A DNA stretch of 26,449 nucleotides from an uncultured Alistipes sp. (lineage in GTDB: Bacteria > Bacteroidota > Bacteroidia > Bacteroidales > Rikenellaceae): the NCBI RefSeq assembly GCF_902388705.1, contig NZ_CABMQJ010000031.1:1-26449 (forward strand), written 5' to 3'. Shown here in pieces: positions 1 through 7,674 of the stretch; position 1 is the stretch's first letter; each line of letters opens with the position of its first letter. The notes beneath the pieces were generated by a model. The model was not told the DNA's origin, made no database searches, and saw only the letters and a program-made list of their open reading frames with translations. The translations under genes and the position numbers were made by a program.

Positions 1-319
1 CCCCGACCCTCTGCCGCCATCGCCAGCCGCCGTACTTCGCCGCCCGCCCGGGCACTCCATCCCCACTGCCTGCCACCGCCGCGCTTCGCAGCCGTACAGA
101 ACCCCCTGCCGTCCGCCCCGCCACAGCACCTCCCGGCAGTTCAGGCCGACGACATTTTCCGTCCCAATCCTCCCGGCCGCCTCACCCCACCACCCACTTC
201 AACCAGCCACTTCCACCGCCATGAAACGCCACGACCGCCATAAAACGTCTCGATCCGCCACGATCCGCAAAGCCCATCGCGCCCCTTATAAAATAGGTAA
301 CGAACTTTTTCGCATCAAT
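1..319. other. C-rich non-coding region
   Basis: No convincing coding sequence is seen in any frame. The + strand is strongly C-rich: bases 1-60 contain 33 C and 13 G. A few short words recur loosely around 215-275 (variants of cgccatgaaa and gatccgcca), without a clean period. The composition becomes AT-rich from about 285, where the promoter and operator of the next gene begin. It may be the 3' flank of a gene outside the window. Confidence 0.5.
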
Positions 320-374
320 CTACTAAAATTTTAGAAGAAATATTTGCATTTCTAAATTTTTAGTAGTAGACTTG
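320..374 (+). promoter_or_regulatory. Promoter with paired BlaI-type operator
   Basis: Two 17-bp arms, 320-336 and 350-366, are inverted copies of each other with one mismatch. Each contains its own 12-bp dyad: CTAAAATTTTAG (323-334, perfect) and CTAAATTTTTAG (352-363, one mismatch), with centres 29 bp apart. A Bacteroidetes-type promoter overlaps them: TTTG at 343-346, 20 bp, then TAGACTTG at 367-374 (consensus TAnnTTTG, one mismatch). The right operator sits in the spacer between the two boxes. BlaI/MecI repressors bind as dimers to AT-rich dyads in their own promoters, so autorepression of the operon is the likely role. The predicted start is near 381, giving a leader of about 25 nt. Confidence 0.72.
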
Positions 375-406
375 CATCAGGAACCTGAAAAAAAGCGCTT
401 TTCAAC

Positions 407-781
407 ATGGAGAAAAAATTAACTGAACTCACCCGCGGCGAAGAGGAAATCATGCAAATCCTCTGGAAGCTGGGCGATGCGGTGGTCAACGAAATCATCG
501 CCGAAACGAAAGAGCCCCACCCCAAGTACACGACGGTGGCTACTTTCCTCAAGATACTGGAGAACAAAGGCTTCGTAGGGCACACCTCCGAAGGCAAGAG
601 CCACCGCTACCACCCGCTGGTCGGCCGCGAAGAGTATGCCCGCGGGGTGATGTCTTCGGTGCTCACGTCATACTTCGACGGTTCGCTGGCCCAGATGGTG
701 TCGTTCTTCTCGCGCCACGAGGACATCTCGGTCAAGGAGATGGACGAAATTCTCGAAATCATGCGTAACGCCAAGAAATAG
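407..781 (+). CDS. BlaI/MecI/CopY-family transcriptional repressor
   Basis: This 124-residue winged-helix repressor has the family's usual length. Residues 5-75 form the DNA-binding domain; the recognition helix is around YTTVATFLKILENKGF (41-56), and the wing is near GKSHRYHPL. The C-terminal part (80-120) is the helical dimerisation region. It aligns with MecI so that S99-F100 sits where the staphylococcal repressor is cut (Asn-Phe), which may be the proteolytic inactivation site here. It is followed after 47 bp by an M56 peptidase gene, the classic repressor/sensor-protease pair. A double dyad in its promoter suggests autorepression. The inducing signal is unknown: no beta-lactamase or penicillin-binding gene is nearby, so a beta-lactam role cannot be assumed. 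Confidence 0.93.
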   Translation: MEKKLTELTRGEEEIMQILWKLGDAVVNEIIAETKEPHPKYTTVATFLKILENKGFVGHTSEGKSHRYHPLVGREEYARGVMSSVLTSYFDGSLAQMVSFFSRHEDISVKEMDEILEIMRNAKK

Positions 782-828
782 CACACCGACGTCCGCCCGC
801 CCCACAAATCCTGAATCCGATTCCCACG

Positions 829-3420
829 ATGAAAACACTGCTCCAATATAGCCTCGAGATGCTCGTTTGCAGCGGCATCCTGCTGGCGGCCTACGCCATC
901 CTGCTCGAAGGACGGGTGAAATTCCGCTGGTGCCGCCTCTACCTGCTGCTGTCGACGGCCGCCGCGGCCCTCATACCGCTGCTCCGCATTCCCGTATGGC
1001 CGGGCGAGGTAATCGTGGAGACGCCTGCGGTCACGATGCCCGACCTGCCCGAATGGAACGCCGATATAGTTCCCGAGCAGAGCCCCGCCGTTACGCCCGA
1101 ACACCTCTGCCTGGCGGTTTACCTGCTGGGGGCCGCGCTGATTATCGGCGTCATGCTGTGGCAGGTATTCGGTATCATGCGCCTGCGGCGCGGTGCAAAC
1201 ACGACCCGCGCCGGCCGTTACAGGCTCGTCCGCACGCCGAAGGAAATCGCCTCGTTCTCGTTCTTCGGAACAATCTACGTCTGGGACAAAACCCCGGACG
1301 AGGAGATGAAAGCCGTCATCGCCCACGAATCGAGCCATATCGCCCACCGCCACTCCGTCGAGCGCATCCTGATGGAGGTGCTCAAGGCGGCCCTGTGGTG
1401 GAACCCGTTCGTGTGGATTGCCGCGCGGCGGCTGACCGAAGCCGAAGAATTCGAAGCCGACAGCGACGTGCTGGGCAGCGGCTACGACCGGGCGGTTTAC
1501 ATGCAAACCATCTTCAAGCAGCTTTTCGGTTATAGTCCGGAAATAGCCAACGGGCTGCGAAACTCCTTAACCAAAAAACGCTTTAAAATGATGACTACGC
1601 AGACAAAGAGCAGGCACAACCTGCTGCGACTGGCGGGAACGCTTCCCGCCCTGATAGGACTCCTGTGCGCATTTTCGTTCACCACACGCGCTGCGGTGAT
1701 CGTCGCCCCGGCACCCGCAACCGCGATGGCCGCCGCACCCGCAACCGATTCCGGAATCGCGGCCGCGGCCGAAACGGAAACGGCCCCTGCCGCCGCACAG
1801 GCGGCCAAAGAGAAGGAATGCAAAGTGACCCTGACGGTGCGCGACAACGACAAACAGGCCGTTATGGGTGCCATCGTACAATTGTCCGGCACCCAGAAAG
1901 GCGTCGTCACGAACGCCGGGGGCAGCGCCGAAATCACGGTGCCGCAGGGCAGCCGGCTCGAAGTCAGCTACCCCGACTGCGAAACCGCCGTCGTCGAGGT
2001 ACGCAAGGCGGGGACGATGCATGCAGAGGTGGTGCTGAAACCCGAAGCGGACGGCAAAGCCGCGAACGACGCTGCGGAAGTGAAGATTCGCATCATCACC
2101 TATAAGGACGGCGCACCCCTTACCGGGGCCATCGTCCGGGTCGCCGACACGCCCAAAGGCGCAGTCACCGACGCGGCAGGCAGTGCGAAACTCACCGTCC
2201 CCAAAGGCTCGACGCTCGAGGTTTCCTATGTCGGTTGCAAGACACAGACCGTCCGGGCAGACGCCCCCGACCAAACCATCCTGCTCCCGATGGATACGGA
2301 CCCGGCTGCGACGGCCGAACTGTCGAACCAGAAGGCGCTTTACATCGTCGACGGCCTCGAAGTCGACAAGGAGTTTATCAAAACCATCAACCCCAACCGG
2401 ATTGAGAGCATCTCGGTACTCAAAGACAAAGCCAGCCTGGCGTTGTACGGGGAGAAAGGCCGCGACGGTGTGGTTGTCATCACGCTCAAAGGATTCAAAA
2501 AGCCCGAACAGGGCGCAACGAATCCCGAAGCCGCTTCGTCCTCCATCACGATAAAGGACGGCACAATCACCCAAACGACGACCTATCCGGCCGCCGGCAG
2601 GCAGGAAACGGACGGCCCGGCCGACCCCGACACACCGTTCCTGATTTCCGAAGTCATGCCCGCATTCCCCGTCGGCGATGCGTCGCCCGAGCAGGAATAC
2701 GGAGATTTGCAGGCTTTCCGCGCATGGGTGCAGCAGCGGGTGAAATACCCCGCCGAAGCGTTCGAGAAGGGAATCGGCGGACGCGTCGTACTGACGTTCG
2801 TCATTGAGAAGGACGGCTCGGTGAGCACCGTCCGGCAGCTCCAGTCCCCCGACGAATCGCTCTGGCAGGAGGCCCGCCGTGTAATCGCCTCCTCGCCCAG
2901 GTGGAAACCCGGCGAGCAGCGCGGCGAAAAGGTGCGCGTGAAATACACGCTGCCTGTCGACTTCCAAATCACGAAGTCCGAAACCGCGTCCGAAGCGGGG
3001 AACCCCGACGAGGAACCGTTCCTGCGGGTCGAAACGATGCCGCAGTTCGCGGGCGGGGGCCTCGACAAATTCCGCGAATGGGTGCAGATGCACGTGAGAT
3101 ATCCGGCGGAGGCGCTCGAGAAGAATGCCTACGGCATGGTGGTAATTTCGTTCGTCGTTGAAAAGGACGGCTCGGTAAGCACGCTGCGCACGCTCCAATC
3201 GCCCGACAAATCCCTTGCCGACGAAGTCAGCCGCGTAATCCGCTCCGCGCCCAAATGGACACCCGGCGCACAGCGCGGACAGGCCGTGCGCGTAAGGTTC
3301 ACCCTGCCCGTGAGCTTCGCCGTGTCGACCAAAGGGGGAACCCTGCGCGAAGATACGTCCGGACAACCGAAAGGCTCCCTCGAAGAGGTCGTGGTCGTCG
3401 GTTACGGCACCCAGAAGTAG
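829..3420 (+). CDS. M56 (BlaR1-like) metallopeptidase with SusC-like and TonB C-terminal domains
   Basis: This is an 863-residue inner-membrane protein. Helices lie near residues 5-26, 34-52, 93-115 and 265-288. Between the last two is the zinc protease site, HESSH (166-170), with a downstream EEFEAD (206-211) supplying the third ligand. An Ala-rich linker (289-330) leads to two related carboxypeptidase-regulatory-like beta domains (about 333-405 and 418-490). Next is a SusC plug-like segment (about 504-560: YIVDG, IESISVLKDKASLALYG, GVVVITLKG), then two tandem TonB C-terminal domains (about 631-715 and 745-830; KYPAEA, VEKDGSVST, P.W.PG..RG). The protein ends in EEVVVVGYGTQK, a motif normally found between the N-terminal extension and plug of SusC-type receptors. 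By family knowledge, an M56 protease paired with BlaI inactivates the repressor after sensing a signal. No penicillin-binding sensor domain is present, so the periplasmic domains are the likely sensor or partner-binding part. Confidence 0.9.
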   Translation: MKTLLQYSLEMLVCSGILLAAYAILLEGRVKFRWCRLYLLLSTAAAALIPLLRIPVWPGEVIVETPAVTMPDLPEWNADIVPEQSPAVTPEHLCLAVYLLGAALIIGVMLWQVFGIMRLRRGANTTRAGRYRLVRTPKEIASFSFFGTIYVWDKTPDEEMKAVIAHESSHIAHRHSVERILMEVLKAALWWNPFVWIAARRLTEAEEFEADSDVLGSGYDRAVYMQTIFKQLFGYSPEIANGLRNSLTKKRFKMMTTQTKSRHNLLRLAGTLPALIGLLCAFSFTTRAAVIVAPAPATAMAAAPATDSGIAAAAETETAPAAAQAAKEKECKVTLTVRDNDKQAVMGAIVQLSGTQKGVVTNAGGSAEITVPQGSRLEVSYPDCETAVVEVRKAGTMHAEVVLKPEADGKAANDAAEVKIRIITYKDGAPLTGAIVRVADTPKGAVTDAAGSAKLTVPKGSTLEVSYVGCKTQTVRADAPDQTILLPMDTDPAATAELSNQKALYIVDGLEVDKEFIKTINPNRIESISVLKDKASLALYGEKGRDGVVVITLKGFKKPEQGATNPEAASSSITIKDGTITQTTTYPAAGRQETDGPADPDTPFLISEVMPAFPVGDASPEQEYGDLQAFRAWVQQRVKYPAEAFEKGIGGRVVLTFVIEKDGSVSTVRQLQSPDESLWQEARRVIASSPRWKPGEQRGEKVRVKYTLPVDFQITKSETASEAGNPDEEPFLRVETMPQFAGGGLDKFREWVQMHVRYPAEALEKNAYGMVVISFVVEKDGSVSTLRTLQSPDKSLADEVSRVIRSAPKWTPGAQRGQAVRVRFTLPVSFAVSTKGGTLREDTSGQPKGSLEEVVVVGYGTQK

Positions 3421-3450
3421 GCTTTCCAAAGCACGATCGACCATAAGCGG

Positions 3451-3488
3451 CAAACGGCGTCCACCCCGAGTTCAGTGGACGCCGTTTG
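3451..3488. terminator. Bidirectional hairpin terminator
   Basis: A 14-bp perfect stem (3451-3464 with 3475-3488, core AACGGCGTCCAC) has a 10-nt loop. It lies between the convergent M56 peptidase gene, ending at 3420, and the phosphatase gene, ending at 3507. T-runs after the stem are short on both strands, so it may stop transcription from both sides with moderate efficiency. Confidence 0.7.
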
Positions 3489-3506
3489 TTATTCCGTACA
3501 GCCGGG

Positions 3507-4601
3507 CTATTCCAGCCCCAGCAGCGCCATAATCCGCTGCGCCAGTTCCGTATTGTCCATCACGCCGTGAATGCGTCCGGCGCCCGCCCCGTAGAGATAA
3601 ACCGGAAGATAGGTCGCCGTGTGGCTTTTCGAACCGAACACATAGCGGATGCCGCTCTCGGGACGGGTGAAATCGGCATCGCCGCTCGGAATGGCGAGGC
3701 CGCCCGTTTCATGGTCGGCGGTCACCACGACCAGCGTACCGGGCGTGCGGTCGGCGAAATCCATCGCAGCGGCCACGGCCTGCTCGAAATCGCGCATCTC
3801 ATCGAGCAGCTTCTGCCAGTCGTTGCCATGCGCCGCACCGTCAATGAGCGAACCCTCGACCATCAGCACGAAACCCCTTCCGACCGAATCCGCATTATGC
3901 GAAAGTATCTCCAGCGCCTTGTTCGTGGCGCAGCGCAGGTAATCCGGACGCCGCACCGTCTGCGGGATATTTTCATCCGTCACAGCGCACAACAGCCGCC
4001 CCGCACGCACCGGCTCCGCCTCTTCGAGCGAACCGGCAACCGCATATCCGCGGCGGCTGAAAGCATCGCGGTAGGAACCGCCCTCGGGCGACTCCCTCTC
4101 GAGCCGCCTGCCGGCGCCAATGAGCACGTCGATACCGCTCGCCAGCATATCGCGGGTGATGGCCTTCTCGTCGCCCCGGCTCGGGACATGGGCGTAAAAC
4201 GCCGCCGGGGTAGCGTGCTGGAGATAACATTTCACGGCAATCCCCGTAGGCCTCCCATCGGCTACGGCCCTCTCGATGACCGACCGCACACGCTCTCCCC
4301 CGGCATCCAGGCCCAGCGTACTGTTATTGGTCTTCGCCCCCGTAGCCAACGCCGTACCCGCCGCCGCGGAGTCCGTGACGCGGTTGTTGGCCGAATAGGT
4401 CGAAATCAGCGCCACGCCCTGCGAGCGGTCGAAAGCCGTCGGGGCGTATCCGCCCTCGATGGCAAGCATCGAAACGTGCGCGAGGCCCATGCCGTCGCCA
4501 ATCATATAAATCACATTGCGGACGCTGTCTGCGGGCTCCGCGGCCGCTGCTCGGCCTGCCGCCAGCAAGCACAACGCAAGAAACAAGTATGCTTTCTTCA
4601 T
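3507..4601 (-). CDS. Alkaline phosphatase (PhoA family)
   Basis: This 364-residue secreted phosphomonoesterase has an N-terminal signal peptide (MKKAYLFLALCLLAAGRAAA). The metal and catalytic residues of the family are visible: D36 in IGDGMG, nucleophile S78 in VTDSAAAGTA, phosphate-binding R142 in ATPAAFYAHVPSR, E249/D254/H258 in VEGSLIDGAAH, D296-H297 in TADHETGG, and H327 in SKSHTA. It is shorter than E. coli PhoA but complete for the core fold. It likely releases phosphate from organic esters in the periplasm. It is convergent with the M56 gene and divergent from the glycosylase gene; the 71-bp upstream gap holds TATATTTG (4611-4618, - strand), a perfect -7 box only 10 bp before the ATG. 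No Pho-box can be identified with confidence. Function is well supported; the physiological substrate is not. Confidence 0.92.
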   Translation of the reverse strand: MKKAYLFLALCLLAAGRAAAAEPADSVRNVIYMIGDGMGLAHVSMLAIEGGYAPTAFDRSQGVALISTYSANNRVTDSAAAGTALATGAKTNNSTLGLDAGGERVRSVIERAVADGRPTGIAVKCYLQHATPAAFYAHVPSRGDEKAITRDMLASGIDVLIGAGRRLERESPEGGSYRDAFSRRGYAVAGSLEEAEPVRAGRLLCAVTDENIPQTVRRPDYLRCATNKALEILSHNADSVGRGFVLMVEGSLIDGAAHGNDWQKLLDEMRDFEQAVAAAMDFADRTPGTLVVVTADHETGGLAIPSGDADFTRPESGIRYVFGSKSHTATYLPVYLYGAGAGRIHGVMDNTELAQRIMALLGLE

Positions 4602-4672
4602 ATCCGGTTACAAATATAATAGTAATCTGCCAACTTTTTACTACATTTACACCACTTTAATACCCTTGCAAC
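4602..4672. promoter_or_regulatory. Divergent promoter region, phosphatase / ung
   Basis: This 71-bp gap separates divergent genes. On the - strand TATATTTG (4611-4618) matches the Bacteroidetes -7 consensus, but no good TTTG box lies at the right distance, and the predicted start would leave almost no leader. On the + strand TACATTTA (4642-4649) and TACCCTTG (4661-4668) are imperfect -7 candidates for ung. Both genes must start here, but the exact start sites are uncertain. Confidence 0.4.
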
Positions 4673-5335
4673 ATGGATGTAAAGATAGCCCCCGACTGGA
4701 AAGAGCTGCTCGCTCCCGAATTCGAAAAGCCCTATTTCGCCCTCCTCACGCAGTTCGTGCGGCAGGAATACGCCACGCACCGCATTTTCCCACGCGGCAG
4801 CAACATTTTCCGGGCGTTCGACAAATGTCCGTTCGACAAACTGAAAGTCGTCATCATCGGGCAGGATCCCTACCACGGCCCCGGGCAGGCCAACGGGCTC
4901 TGCTTCTCGGTGGGCGACGGCGTGCCGTTCCCGCCCTCGCTGCAGAATATCTTCAAGGAGGTGGCCGACGACACAGGTACTCCCCCTCCCGCGACGGGCA
5001 ACCTCGACCGCTGGGCCGAGCAGGGCGTGCTGCTGCTCAACGCCGTGCTGACCGTGCGCGCCCACGAAGCGGCCTCGCACGCGGGACGCGGCTGGGAAAC
5101 GTTCACCGACGCCGTCGTGCGCACCATCGCCCAGCACAAGCAGGGTATCGTCTACATGCTCTGGGGCAGCTACGCACAAAAGAAAGGTGCCATCGCCGAC
5201 CCGCAGCGCAACTGCATCCTCAAGGCCGTGCACCCCTCGCCGCTCTCCGTCTACCGGGGATTCTTCGGCTGCCGCCACTTCTCGCGCGCCAACGAATACC
5301 TGCAAAGCATCGGCAAGGAGCCCATCGTCTGGTAG
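4673..5335 (+). CDS. ung: Uracil-DNA glycosylase, family 1
   Basis: This base-excision repair enzyme removes uracil from DNA arising from cytosine deamination or dUTP incorporation. The 220-residue length is typical for family 1. Motif A, GQDPYHGPGQA (63-73), contains the water-activating Asp D65; N123 in LLLNAVLTV recognises uracil; motif B, HPSPLS (187-192), contains catalytic H187. The N-terminal start MDVKIAPDWKELL is normal, with the ATG right after the divergent promoter region. It appears to be monocistronic: a strong hairpin and almost 300 bp of non-coding DNA separate it from menA. All key residues are intact. Confidence 0.97.
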   Translation: MDVKIAPDWKELLAPEFEKPYFALLTQFVRQEYATHRIFPRGSNIFRAFDKCPFDKLKVVIIGQDPYHGPGQANGLCFSVGDGVPFPPSLQNIFKEVADDTGTPPPATGNLDRWAEQGVLLLNAVLTVRAHEAASHAGRGWETFTDAVVRTIAQHKQGIVYMLWGSYAQKKGAIADPQRNCILKAVHPSPLSVYRGFFGCRHFSRANEYLQSIGKEPIVW

Positions 5336-5633
5336 CCCGGAAAACCGGCCCGCACACCGGCAGGGCGAAACGCACCGCCGGACCATCCGGCGAAAAACCG
5401 GATGGTCCGCACACCGGAAGACCCGCCCGTACGCCGACAGGGGGGGGGCGACGGTAAGGCGCGAATATCCCGACGGCACCGCGTGCCACGGCAACCGTGA
5501 AAGTCCCCCGAAACAAGCCGTGACCCGCACCCGTACAAAAGCCCAGCCCGCCGGAACAACGGCAACAGGCCACGTCCGCTGAAAAAACGGCAACAGGCCC
5601 CGGCATCGTTCCGCCACAGCGCAAACAAAAGCT
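5336..5633. other. Non-coding gap with hairpin, G9 tract and short repeats
   Basis: No gene is supported in this gap. It holds an 11-bp direct repeat CCGCACACCGG (5350-5360 and 5407-5417), the hairpin at 5379-5409, a run of nine G (5440-5448), and a 14-bp direct repeat AACGGCAACAGGCC (5558-5571 and 5586-5599, 28-bp period) just before menA. An overlapping reading frame on the - strand has no recognisable protein character (rich in Arg, Gly and Cys) and is treated as spurious. Confidence 0.55.
5379..5409 (+). terminator. Hairpin downstream of ung
   Basis: A perfect 12-bp stem (5379-5390 with 5398-5409, core GGACCATCCGG) has a 7-nt A-rich loop, 43 bp after the ung stop. There is no T-run after it, so it may act as an mRNA 3' end stabiliser or a weak terminator. 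Confidence 0.5.
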
Positions 5634-6533
5634 ATGACAACACAGATACACCCCGACTCCGCCCGGGCATGGCTGCTCGCGGCACGTCCCAAGACGCTGA
5701 CGGGAGCGGCCGTTCCCGTGATGCTGGGCTGCGCCCTCGCAGCATCGGAGGGCCGGTTCGCCCTGCTCCCCGCACTGCTCTGCCTGGCGTTCGCCCTGCT
5801 GATGCAAATCGACGCCAACCTGATAAACGACCTCTGGGACTACCTGAAAGGCTCCGACGGCCAAGACCGCCTCGGCCCCGAGCGCGCCTGCGCACAAGGA
5901 TGGATAAGCCCCGGAGCCATGCGGCGCGGAATCGCCGTCACGACAGCAACCGCCTGCCTCGCGGGCTGCGGCCTGCTTTTCTACGGCGGCTGGTGGCTCG
6001 TGGCCGTCGGTGCCGCCTGCGTCCTCTTCGCCTTCCTCTACACCGCGGGCCCCTACCCGCTGGCCTACCACGGCTGGGGCGATTTGCTCGTACTGCTGTT
6101 TTTCGGGTTCGTCCCCGTCGGCTGCACCTACTACATCCTCTCGGGCGGCTGGACATGGCAGGCGGCCGTCGTTTCCGCGGCCTGCGGCCTTACGATCGAC
6201 ACGCTGCTGATGGTCAACAACTACCGCGACCGCGAGCAGGACGCCCGCAGCGGCAAACGGACACTCGTCGTCCGGCTGGGCGGACGCGCGGGCGCAACGC
6301 TCTACCTGCTGCTGGGATTCGCAGCCGCCGCCTGCTGCCTGGCACTGCTCGCCGACGGCCGCATCTGGGCGGCGTTCCTGCCGCTGCTCTACCTCCCGTT
6401 CCACATCCGGACATGGCGGCACATGGTACGCATCGGCCGGGGACGCGAACTGAACGCCATTCTGGGCGCGACATCGCGCAACATCCTGCTGTTCGGGCTC
6501 CTGCTCGCGGCCGGGCTCCTGCTTCCCTTTTAG
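5634..6533 (+). CDS. menA: 1,4-dihydroxy-2-naphthoate polyprenyltransferase
   Basis: This UbiA-superfamily integral membrane prenyltransferase attaches the polyprenyl chain to 1,4-dihydroxy-2-naphthoate, the membrane step of menaquinone synthesis. The 299-residue protein has about eight hydrophobic helices. The first Asp-rich motif is NLINDLWDYLKGSD (62-75, with N65, D66, D69 as Mg-diphosphate ligands). The second is NNYRDREQDARSGKRT (195-210), a form diagnostic of MenA rather than UbiA. The N-terminal ARPKTL (17-22) is also typical. No other men genes are adjacent. It fits the anaerobic, menaquinone-based fumarate respiration of Bacteroidales. The start at 5634 is supported by the MenA-like N-terminus. 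Confidence 0.95.
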   Translation: MTTQIHPDSARAWLLAARPKTLTGAAVPVMLGCALAASEGRFALLPALLCLAFALLMQIDANLINDLWDYLKGSDGQDRLGPERACAQGWISPGAMRRGIAVTTATACLAGCGLLFYGGWWLVAVGAACVLFAFLYTAGPYPLAYHGWGDLLVLLFFGFVPVGCTYYILSGGWTWQAAVVSAACGLTIDTLLMVNNYRDREQDARSGKRTLVVRLGGRAGATLYLLLGFAAAACCLALLADGRIWAAFLPLLYLPFHIRTWRHMVRIGRGRELNAILGATSRNILLFGLLLAAGLLLPF

Positions 6534-6707
6534 TGTATTCCGGGGAGGGGCAACACCGCAAACCCGCCCGCTTGCCGCATACGACGTGGCTGCACCCGCC
6601 GCACACACCCGCTCCGCCCTCCACCGCATGCCCCTGCGACATGCATGCATCCCGGCCCGCACACAAGCCGCACATCCCACCGAACCGCCCGAATCCGGCA
6701 CTGGTAC

Positions 6708-6733
6708 AAAAAAAAGCCGTCCTTTCGGACGGC
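6708..6733 (-). terminator. Rho-independent terminator of rpoD
   Basis: Read on the - strand, a 7-bp GC stem (GCCGTCC with GGACGGC, 6716-6722 and 6727-6733) with a 4-nt loop is followed directly by eight T (6708-6715 on +). It lies 24 bp after the sigma factor stop and is a textbook intrinsic terminator. On the + strand it could also catch transcripts from menA, about 180 bp upstream across C-rich non-coding DNA. Confidence 0.88.
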
Positions 6734-6756
6734 CTTTCAAACAGATGCCGGGTGAA

Positions 6757-7617
6757 TTATCCTAAATAAGACTTCAGCAGTTTCGAGCGCGACGAGTGGC
6801 GCAGGCGGCGAATCGCCTTCTCCTTGATTTGGCGCACACGCTCGCGCGTGAGGTCGAACTTCTCGCCGATCTCCTCGAGGGTCATCTCCGAGGTACCGAT
6901 GCCGAAGAAGTACTTGATGATGTCGCGCTCGCGCTCCGTGAGCGTTTCCAGCGCGCGATCCACCTCGGTCGACAGCGACTCGTTGATCAGTCCGCGGTCG
7001 GCGTTGGGCGAATCGGGGTTCACCAGCACGTCCAGCAGCGAGTTGTCTTCGCCGTCGGCGAACGGCGCGTCCACCGAAACGTGGCGACCGGCGACACGCA
7101 GCGTGTCGGTCACCTTCTCCTTCGGGAGCTCCAGCTCGGTAGCCAGCTCCTCGGGCGAGGGCGTGCGCTCGTGCTCCTGCTCGAAACGGGCGAAAGCCTT
7201 GTTGATTTTGTTGAGCGACCCCACCTGGTTGAGCGGCAGGCGCACGATACGCGACTGCTCGGCCAGCGCCTGGAGAATCGACTGGCGAATCCACCACACG
7301 GCATACGAGATGAACTTGAAACCGCGGGTTTCGTCGAACTTCTCGGCGGCCTTAATCAGGCCGAGGTTTCCCTCGTTGATCAGGTCGGGGAGGCTCAACC
7401 CCTGATTCTGGTATTGTTTGGCTACGGAAACCACGAAACGCAGGTTGGCTTTGGTAAGTTTCTCCAGTGCTTCCTGGTCCCCTTTCTTGATTCGTTGGGC
7501 GAGTTCCACCTCCTCCTCGACCGTGATGAGCTCCTCCTTGCCGATTTCCTGCAAGTACTTGTCCAGCGAAGCGCTCTCGCGGTTGGTGATGGACTTTGTA
7601 ATTTTTAACTGACGCAT
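6757..7617 (-). CDS. rpoD: Primary RNA polymerase sigma factor (RpoD/SigA)
   Basis: This 286-residue sigma-70 factor starts almost directly with region 1.2 (SLDKYLQEIGKEELIT, about 17-32) and lacks region 1.1, as is normal for the Bacteroidetes housekeeping sigma. Region 2 includes LPDLINEGNLGLIKAAEKFD and the DNA-melting/-10 segment GFKFISYAVWWIRQSI (about 99-114). Region 3 follows (about 120-200), with region 4.2 at the end (LEEIGEKFDLTRERVRQIKEKAIRRLR). It directs transcription from the TAnnTTTG promoters seen in this window. It lies 57 bp downstream of the htrA-type gene in the same direction and ends at a strong terminator. An AGGAGG sequence lies 12 nt before its ATG, which is unusual in this phylum. 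Confidence 0.95.
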   Translation of the reverse strand: MRQLKITKSITNRESASLDKYLQEIGKEELITVEEEVELAQRIKKGDQEALEKLTKANLRFVVSVAKQYQNQGLSLPDLINEGNLGLIKAAEKFDETRGFKFISYAVWWIRQSILQALAEQSRIVRLPLNQVGSLNKINKAFARFEQEHERTPSPEELATELELPKEKVTDTLRVAGRHVSVDAPFADGEDNSLLDVLVNPDSPNADRGLINESLSTEVDRALETLTERERDIIKYFFGIGTSEMTLEEIGEKFDLTRERVRQIKEKAIRRLRHSSRSKLLKSYLG

Positions 7618-7629
7618 AATTCTTATTAA

Positions 7630-7635
7630 CCTCCT
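7630..7635 (-). promoter_or_regulatory. Shine-Dalgarno-like AGGAGG before rpoD
   Basis: On the - strand AGGAGG is followed by 12 nt and then the rpoD ATG (7617). The sequence is a perfect anti-SD complement, but the spacing is longer than the usual 5-9 nt. The other genes inspected in this window have no such site. Confidence 0.45.
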
Positions 7636-7674
7636 AAAATTAACTTCCTGTACAAAAACCCGCCCGGGGCACGG

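Noticed and set aside
407..3420. Beta-lactam resistance sensor/repressor pair
   Set aside because: The BlaI-type and M56 proteins are real, but the M56 protein has no penicillin-binding sensor domain and no beta-lactamase gene is nearby, so a resistance role is not supported.
1567..3453. Long - strand reading frame opposite the M56 gene
   Set aside because: Composition is rich in Arg, Gly, Asp and Phe with no domain, and it shadows a well-supported gene.
5251..5628. 125-codon - strand frame between ung and menA
   Set aside because: Low-complexity Arg/Gly/Cys-rich translation, overlaps the ung 3' end, contains the hairpin and repeats, and has no promoter or family signature.
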